Source: Bacteroidales bacterium
Lineage (GTDB): Bacteria > Bacteroidota > Bacteroidia > Bacteroidales > UBA4417
Direction of reading: 5' to 3'
NCBI GenBank assembly: GCA_030654075.1
Contig: JAURYB010000079.1
Location: 18,192-82,191, forward strand
Length of the DNA stretch: 64,000 bases
Positions 59,608 through 64,000 of the stretch are shown one piece after another. How positions within the stretch are numbered: the stretch's first letter is position 1; each line of letters starts with the position of its first letter. Both the position numbers and the translations under genes were made by a program. The notes under the pieces were generated by a model that saw only the letters and a program-made list of their open reading frames with translations, ran no database searches and was not told the DNA's origin.

Positions 59608-62121
59608 ATGAAACATCGATCAAAAAAAAGTTCTATTCGAAAGATAAATGAAGTCTCTAAGGCTACAAACCTTGAGTTTACCGAAAAAACTCTTCCTGTT
59701 ACTTCCTCTGTAATAGTCATAGTTGGCGGAATACTTGGGATTTTGTCTGTTCTTTATGTTCTTTATTCAGATATTAGTATAGTTGGTAAATTATCCGGAA
59801 TTTTTTTCTTCTATGGTTTGGTTTTCTTTATTTGGAAAAAAGTAAAAGATATCTCTGCAAGAAAATTATTAAAACTGGCAATTTATGCTTTCTCAGCATT
59901 CATTTTAGCCTGGGTTTTGTATTCAATATATGAATATAATAATGAACAGAAGAAAAAAGAAAGATTGAAATTAGAGGATCAGAGAAAAGCTCCCATCTTT
60001 AGTTTATTAGATAAAAAGTATAAAATTTTAATATTACCATTTCAAGCAGATCCAAATCAAAAAATAGAGATTGCGGGATCAGCGATTTATAGGCACTTGA
60101 AAGAAATTAATCAAAAGGAAAGATTAAATGATAGTATAGTGTATGCAAATCAACTTATTGGAATTGACATTCAGGATAGTGCTGCCTACTTTAAAAAATT
60201 CCATCATGCTGATTTAATCATTTATGGTCAATATTTCCCCGCTGAAGGTCAAGTTTCGCCACAAGTTCGAATTAACTATATTGCAAACGACAATTGGTTT
60301 TTAAGAGGCTTGAATAAACGAATAGATGAGGAACCAATGATTACTTCAATAGCTGGATTAAGTTCGGGTGAACTTCAAGGTGATATTGAATTTATAATTC
60401 AGGTCATTGTTGCTTACAATGAAATGGGGAATGAGAATTTCAATGCAGCTATAAATAGATTGATGAAAATTAAAAACAGCTATAATGTTGATATCGTAGA
60501 TTTTCTTCTTGGGACATCCTTTTTGAACGTTGAAAACCATTTTGAATCAATCTTATTTCTTAAAAAAAGTATCTCAAAGAATCCGAATTTTATTGGAGCC
60601 CATTTAAATCTTTGTTATGCTTATTTATTGGCTAACGACTTAAATAGTGCATCACACGAATCAAATTATATTATTCTGAACTACCCAGAAAATCCTGATT
60701 CATATTTAATGAGTGGGCGAGTAAAGTATTCTGTGAGAAATTATCAAGGTGCTGTTGATGATTATACTAAAGCAATTGATCTTGACGAACAGTATGCATA
60801 TGCTTACAGGAGTCGTGGAATTGCTACGGCATTTTTGAAAGATTACAAAGGAGCAATAAAAGATTTCTCCAAAGCAATAGAACTTGATCCCAAAGATGAA
60901 GAATCATTCACCTTGCGCGCCGGGATGAAAGTCCATATTTTTGATTATAACGGAGCCATAAAAGATTACTCCAAAGCAATAGCCCTCAATCCACAAAAAG
61001 TTGAATTATACATAGGCCGTGGGCTATTAAAAGCTATGCTAAATTTTCCGGAAGAAGCCATTACCGATTTCACTTATGCCAGTAAGCTTGATCCTAAAAG
61101 TGCTGAATCATTTAAAAACCGTGGCACTGTGAAAAAGCAGTTGAAAGACTACAAGGGAGCAAATACTGATTTCACAATAGCACTTTCAATTAATCCTAAT
61201 GATACTAATTCATTTAAATCTCGTGGAGAAGTGAGAGTGCTTCTTAATGATAATTATGGAGCTATCTCAGATTTTAATGAAGTCATTGAACTTGACCCGA
61301 AAGATGCCTCAGCTTACCTTAATAGCGGAATTGTTAGATCTATTCTAAAAGAATTTCAAGGAGCTATATCTGATTTTACAAAAGTTATTGAACTGAACCC
61401 AAAAGATCTCAAAGCATATGCAAGTCGTGGTAATTTAAAAATTAATCTAAAGGATTACTCTGGAGCATTAGCTGATTATAATAGAATTATCAAGATCAAT
61501 TCTCTTTACCCATATGCATATTCAAATCGCGGAATTATTAAATTTAATCAAAAGAATTATTCGGGAGCAATTACTGATTTCAATAAAGCTATAGGAATTA
61601 ACCCCCAAGATACTAATGTCTATTATAACCGCGGAAATGCAAAATATTATCTAAATAATTTTAATGGGGCTATCGATGATGTTAGCAGGTTTATTGATTT
61701 AGAACCTAATAATTTTGAGGGTTACAATTGTCGTGGTTTGTGTTATATGAAATTATTAAATTTCGAACTGGCAATTCTGGATTTTAGCAAATCCATTAGT
61801 TTAAAATCAGATTTTTCTTCTACTTACGATAATCTTGGTTTCGTATATTTGAGACAAGGGAAAAACATTGCTGCAATTAATAATTTCAAAAAAAGTTTAA
61901 CATTAAACAGTAAATCCTTTAGCCCAAATATTGGATTAACCATTGTTTATTATCTGCAAGATAATCTCAAAGAGGCAGAAAAATATTTGAACACTTCAAA
62001 ATCACTTGATAAAAGATTATATAAAGGTATTGTAGGAATCAATGAACTTGAGAAGGAGGGATATTTTTGGACAGATAAGGAAAAGGAAATCCTGAAAAAG
62101 ATGTTTGTAAAATATAATTAA
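59608..62121 (+). CDS. Membrane-anchored TPR-repeat protein
   Basis: An 837-residue protein. About three membrane segments (residues 30-50, 54-72 and 90-110) are followed by a Lys-rich linker and a small alpha/beta domain (KYKILILPFQADPNQKIEIAGSAIYRHLKEI ... ADLIIYGQYFP) resembling the nucleotide- or TolB-like domains that precede TPRs in signalling proteins. Then come about 15 TPR units from about residue 265 to 825, with the 34-residue pattern (DYKGAIKDFSKAIELDPKD). Several units are near-identical, suggesting recent expansion. It probably scaffolds other proteins at the membrane. Base composition is AT-rich like the rest of the island. Confidence 0.85.
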   Translation: MKHRSKKSSIRKINEVSKATNLEFTEKTLPVTSSVIVIVGGILGILSVLYVLYSDISIVGKLSGIFFFYGLVFFIWKKVKDISARKLLKLAIYAFSAFILAWVLYSIYEYNNEQKKKERLKLEDQRKAPIFSLLDKKYKILILPFQADPNQKIEIAGSAIYRHLKEINQKERLNDSIVYANQLIGIDIQDSAAYFKKFHHADLIIYGQYFPAEGQVSPQVRINYIANDNWFLRGLNKRIDEEPMITSIAGLSSGELQGDIEFIIQVIVAYNEMGNENFNAAINRLMKIKNSYNVDIVDFLLGTSFLNVENHFESILFLKKSISKNPNFIGAHLNLCYAYLLANDLNSASHESNYIILNYPENPDSYLMSGRVKYSVRNYQGAVDDYTKAIDLDEQYAYAYRSRGIATAFLKDYKGAIKDFSKAIELDPKDEESFTLRAGMKVHIFDYNGAIKDYSKAIALNPQKVELYIGRGLLKAMLNFPEEAITDFTYASKLDPKSAESFKNRGTVKKQLKDYKGANTDFTIALSINPNDTNSFKSRGEVRVLLNDNYGAISDFNEVIELDPKDASAYLNSGIVRSILKEFQGAISDFTKVIELNPKDLKAYASRGNLKINLKDYSGALADYNRIIKINSLYPYAYSNRGIIKFNQKNYSGAITDFNKAIGINPQDTNVYYNRGNAKYYLNNFNGAIDDVSRFIDLEPNNFEGYNCRGLCYMKLLNFELAILDFSKSISLKSDFSSTYDNLGFVYLRQGKNIAAINNFKKSLTLNSKSFSPNIGLTIVYYLQDNLKEAEKYLNTSKSLDKRLYKGIVGINELEKEGYFWTDKEKEILKKMFVKYN

Positions 62122-62299
62122 TACCGTGCTGAATACACACAATAGTAGTCACACTTTCATGCTTAACTTGAATTCAATAAGAATAAGATTCAAGAATTCT
62201 TTGATGAAATATATGATCTTGACTTAAAAAAAAGAAGTCATTCTCGTATAGCATCTTCCTAATAATCTCTTAAATTGCATGCACTTTAATTAGAAAGCA

Positions 62300-62908
62300 G
62301 TGGAAAGGCATATTAAAAAGGTTTATGTTGGACTACCTGAACATTTAGCAGATAGTGTTCTTTGGGTTGCAAGGGAGTATAGAAGAAATCCATTATCATT
62401 CACCCCGGGTGGAAGTGATGTAGTAGTTGAATACCACGAAGGAAATGTATTTGGATATGATTGGATAAAATTTCCATCATCTTATATCTCTACTATCTTT
62501 ATTGAAAGTATTAATTCAGAATATGAAAACTATGATTCTTTAACTGAATTAGTTCAACTCGGAATAGTAAAATCTAAGTACTATAGGATATACGCAAGAA
62601 AATATGAAGATGAAAAAGAATTTTTGATTGTTCCTTTTCAAGAAGTCTGGAATTCCTTAACAGCAACTACTTTACCGTGGGAAGTGTTAGAAGAATTTGA
62701 TGCCTATAAGAGAAATCATTCAAAACCTGCCAATAGAAATAAATCGGAAGGGGGTCTTGATGAATTTTTAAGGGCAGAACTTGAGCAAATGGGGGATAGC
62801 GGCTATTATGACTTTGATGAAAATGATTATAACCCTAATTATATAAGTACGCCTGAAAAAACAATTCCAAAAATGAAACAGAACGATCATGATGACCTTC
62901 CATTTTAA
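62300..62908 (+). CDS. Hypothetical protein with SSB-like C-terminal tail
   Basis: A 202-residue protein from a GTG start; no earlier start is in frame close by. The folded part runs from MERHIKKVYVGLPEHLADSVLWVAREYRRNP to about residue 150. A disordered, acidic region ending in DHDDLPF follows. The last residues DDLPF match the C-terminal tip of bacterial SSB proteins, which recruits repair and replication enzymes. No OB-fold is evident. Family not recognised. Confidence 0.65.
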   Translation: MERHIKKVYVGLPEHLADSVLWVAREYRRNPLSFTPGGSDVVVEYHEGNVFGYDWIKFPSSYISTIFIESINSEYENYDSLTELVQLGIVKSKYYRIYARKYEDEKEFLIVPFQEVWNSLTATTLPWEVLEEFDAYKRNHSKPANRNKSEGGLDEFLRAELEQMGDSGYYDFDENDYNPNYISTPEKTIPKMKQNDHDDLPF

Positions 62909-62963
62909 AGAGGTTCACATGAAAAATTTATTTCCTTGGTCTTGAACATAATTAGTTCAAACA

Positions 62964-63092
62964 ATGAAAGAAATCGATCGACAAAAGAGAGATGATTATT
63001 ATATGAAACACATAAAAATTAGGCAGCCTATGAATATTTCTCTGTTAATTTTACTAAGAAGCAATTCGGTACTAACAATTTTAACTTTATAA
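62964..63092 (+). CDS. Possible small protein (42 residues)
   Basis: An ATG-started frame (MKEIDRQKRDDYYMKHIKIRQ ... TILTL) that stops 2 bases before the next ATG. Charged N-terminal half, hydrophobic C-terminal half (ISLLILLRSNSVLTILTL). Tight spacing favours a real gene; short length argues against certainty. Confidence 0.3.
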   Translation: MKEIDRQKRDDYYMKHIKIRQPMNISLLILLRSNSVLTILTL

Positions 63093-63094
63093 CT

Positions 63095-63382
63095 ATGCCC
63101 AATACACCAGAAGAAAGAAATCAATTAGTTCTTTTAAGGAACAGACGTCGTGAAAAATCTACTGAAATCAGTACAATTGTAAGAATAAAGAGAGAAACCA
63201 GAAATAGATATGCTCATTTAATAAGAAACACTAATGATAGGAATCAGAAGGCATTTTATCGAACTACAAGGGATATTGAAATTAATAGATACGACATGCA
63301 AAATGATGCGAAAAAACAAGAAAAAACAGTTTTGACAAATCAAATTAATACAATTTTGCAAAGGGGAAGAGCAAGAAGATAA
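63095..63382 (+). CDS. Small basic hypothetical protein
   Basis: A 95-residue, very Arg/Lys/Asn-rich protein (RNRRREKSTEIS, RIKRETRNRYAHLIRN, RGRARR), mostly helical, probably nucleic-acid binding. No family recognised. It lies between the SSB-tail protein and an ATPase gene on the same strand, so the three may be one operon. Confidence 0.6.
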   Translation: MPNTPEERNQLVLLRNRRREKSTEISTIVRIKRETRNRYAHLIRNTNDRNQKAFYRTTRDIEINRYDMQNDAKKQEKTVLTNQINTILQRGRARR

Positions 63383-63435
63383 AGTTCAAAGAAACCATTT
63401 TAAGCTGACCCACAAGCAATAAAAAAGAATTCATT

Positions 63436-64000
63436 TTGAAAATAAAGAGTATCGAAATTACCAATGTAAAAGGAATCGGAAATCACAATTTTATTTTGGA
63501 TTTAATTCCTAACAAACCCAATTTATTGGTTGCACCTAATGGCTTTGGAAAAAGTTCTTTCGGGATTGCTTTTGATTCACTCAAAAGAGATAAAATTGAA
63601 TTAGCCGACAATCATTATCATTTAAAAAGCGATGCAAACCGACCAATGATAAGCATGGTTGTTGAAGACAGTACGTCAACTAAAACCTTAGTCGCAAACG
63701 ATGCTGCAAACACAATTTCTGATGTTTTTGATGTGTTTGTAATTAACAATCAGTTAACAGCAAAAGCAATACTTCTGAGAATTGGCGGAACCCCAATTGC
63801 AAAATCTTCTTTAGAAATTGCACCAACAGTTTTAGTAAATACTATTCCCGAAAAAGTTGAATTTGGTTACAACTTCGCTGACGCAAAAAGAACATTTGGT
63901 GTAAATGGAAAGATCCTCCCAAACATTAGCCATCTGCTAGAGTGTGCTCTTTTCCTATTTCATGTAAATAAGGAAATTTCTTTCAGCAAATTTGGACAGG
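63436..64000 (+). CDS. SMC/RecF-like ATPase, 3' end outside window
   Basis: The frame is open from a TTG at 63436 to the window end (188 codons). N-terminus MKIKSIEITNVKGIG followed by PNLLVAPNGFGKSSFGIAFDSL is the strand-plus-Walker A start of SMC/RecF/OLD-type ATPases that have coiled coils or nuclease domains further on. A stretch rich in beta strands (DVFDVFVINNQLTAKAI) follows. Such ATPases are common in phage-defence cassettes on islands. The C-terminal effector, which would decide the system type, is not visible. Confidence 0.75.
   Translation, partial: MKIKSIEITNVKGIGNHNFILDLIPNKPNLLVAPNGFGKSSFGIAFDSLKRDKIELADNHYHLKSDANRPMISMVVEDSTSTKTLVANDAANTISDVFDVFVINNQLTAKAILLRIGGTPIAKSSLEIAPTVLVNTIPEKVEFGYNFADAKRTFGVNGKILPNISHLLECALFLFHVNKEISFSKFGQ

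Overview
The window looks like a chromosome segment of a Bacteroidota bacterium, probably Bacteroidales or a close relative. Supporting signs are repeated promoters of the form TTTG-N20-TAnnTTTG, weak Shine-Dalgarno sequences, a TonB-linked outer-membrane receptor, a SusC/RagA-type plug signature, an IntDOT-like integrase, and an RprXY-like two-component pair. About 57 protein genes, three intact tRNA genes and one tRNA remnant can be supported. The left 57 kb reads as ordinary chromosome. From about 57.3 kb to the right edge the DNA is visibly more AT-rich and has the layout of an integrated island.

Layout. 1-6.6 kb: end of a TonB-linked receptor, a small exported protein, glnS with tRNA-Gln just behind it, folB, a CWC zinc protein and tRNA-Cys. 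6.6-10.1 kb: a three-gene beta-oxidation operon (hydratase, dehydrogenase, thiolase). 10.4-14 kb: tsaB and a TolC/HlyD efflux pair. 14-17 kb: an M1 peptidase and an AlkD-like protein. 17.1-20.6 kb: a two-component system followed by a 1.1 kb gene-free stretch holding three tandem copies of an apparent small RNA gene, each behind the same arrangement of TTAAC repeats. 20.6-27 kb: pgi, a cytidylate-kinase-like protein carrying a palindromic repeat, a fused peptide-type ABC ATPase and rnr.

27.2-38.7 kb holds two groups of proteins that share a double-CxxC zinc ribbon joined to membrane or AIM24 domains. One is a 1219-residue protein with a huge extracytoplasmic part and a cytoplasmic C-terminal zinc ribbon. 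Between the groups lie a heme-binding DUF3365 lipoprotein and a radical SAM enzyme. 39-44.4 kb: a YwqK/MORN-repeat protein, nadA, a 546-base gap rich in DnaA-box-like sites (candidate origin), rpiB and a LutB-like protein. 44.4-56.3 kb: a DUF4139 protein with an embedded SusC-type plug, a DEAD helicase, a BRO-N protein, fructosamine kinase, a zeta-toxin-like pair, an ECF sigma/anti-sigma module, a rhodanese/thioredoxin group with a Crp/Fnr regulator, thpR and tRNA-Ala. 56.4-57.3 kb: a frameshifted gene and the 3' part of a tRNA-Asn gene.

The island begins inside that tRNA-Asn remnant: integrase, an abutting HTH gene, a membrane TPR protein, a protein with an SSB-like C-terminal tail, small basic proteins, and an SMC/RecF-like ATPase cut by the window edge. 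The most promising undescribed system is the three-copy small RNA array at 19.67-20.50 kb. The zinc-ribbon membrane cluster and the island cargo come next. Family names come from recognised motifs and residue patterns; no database search was possible.
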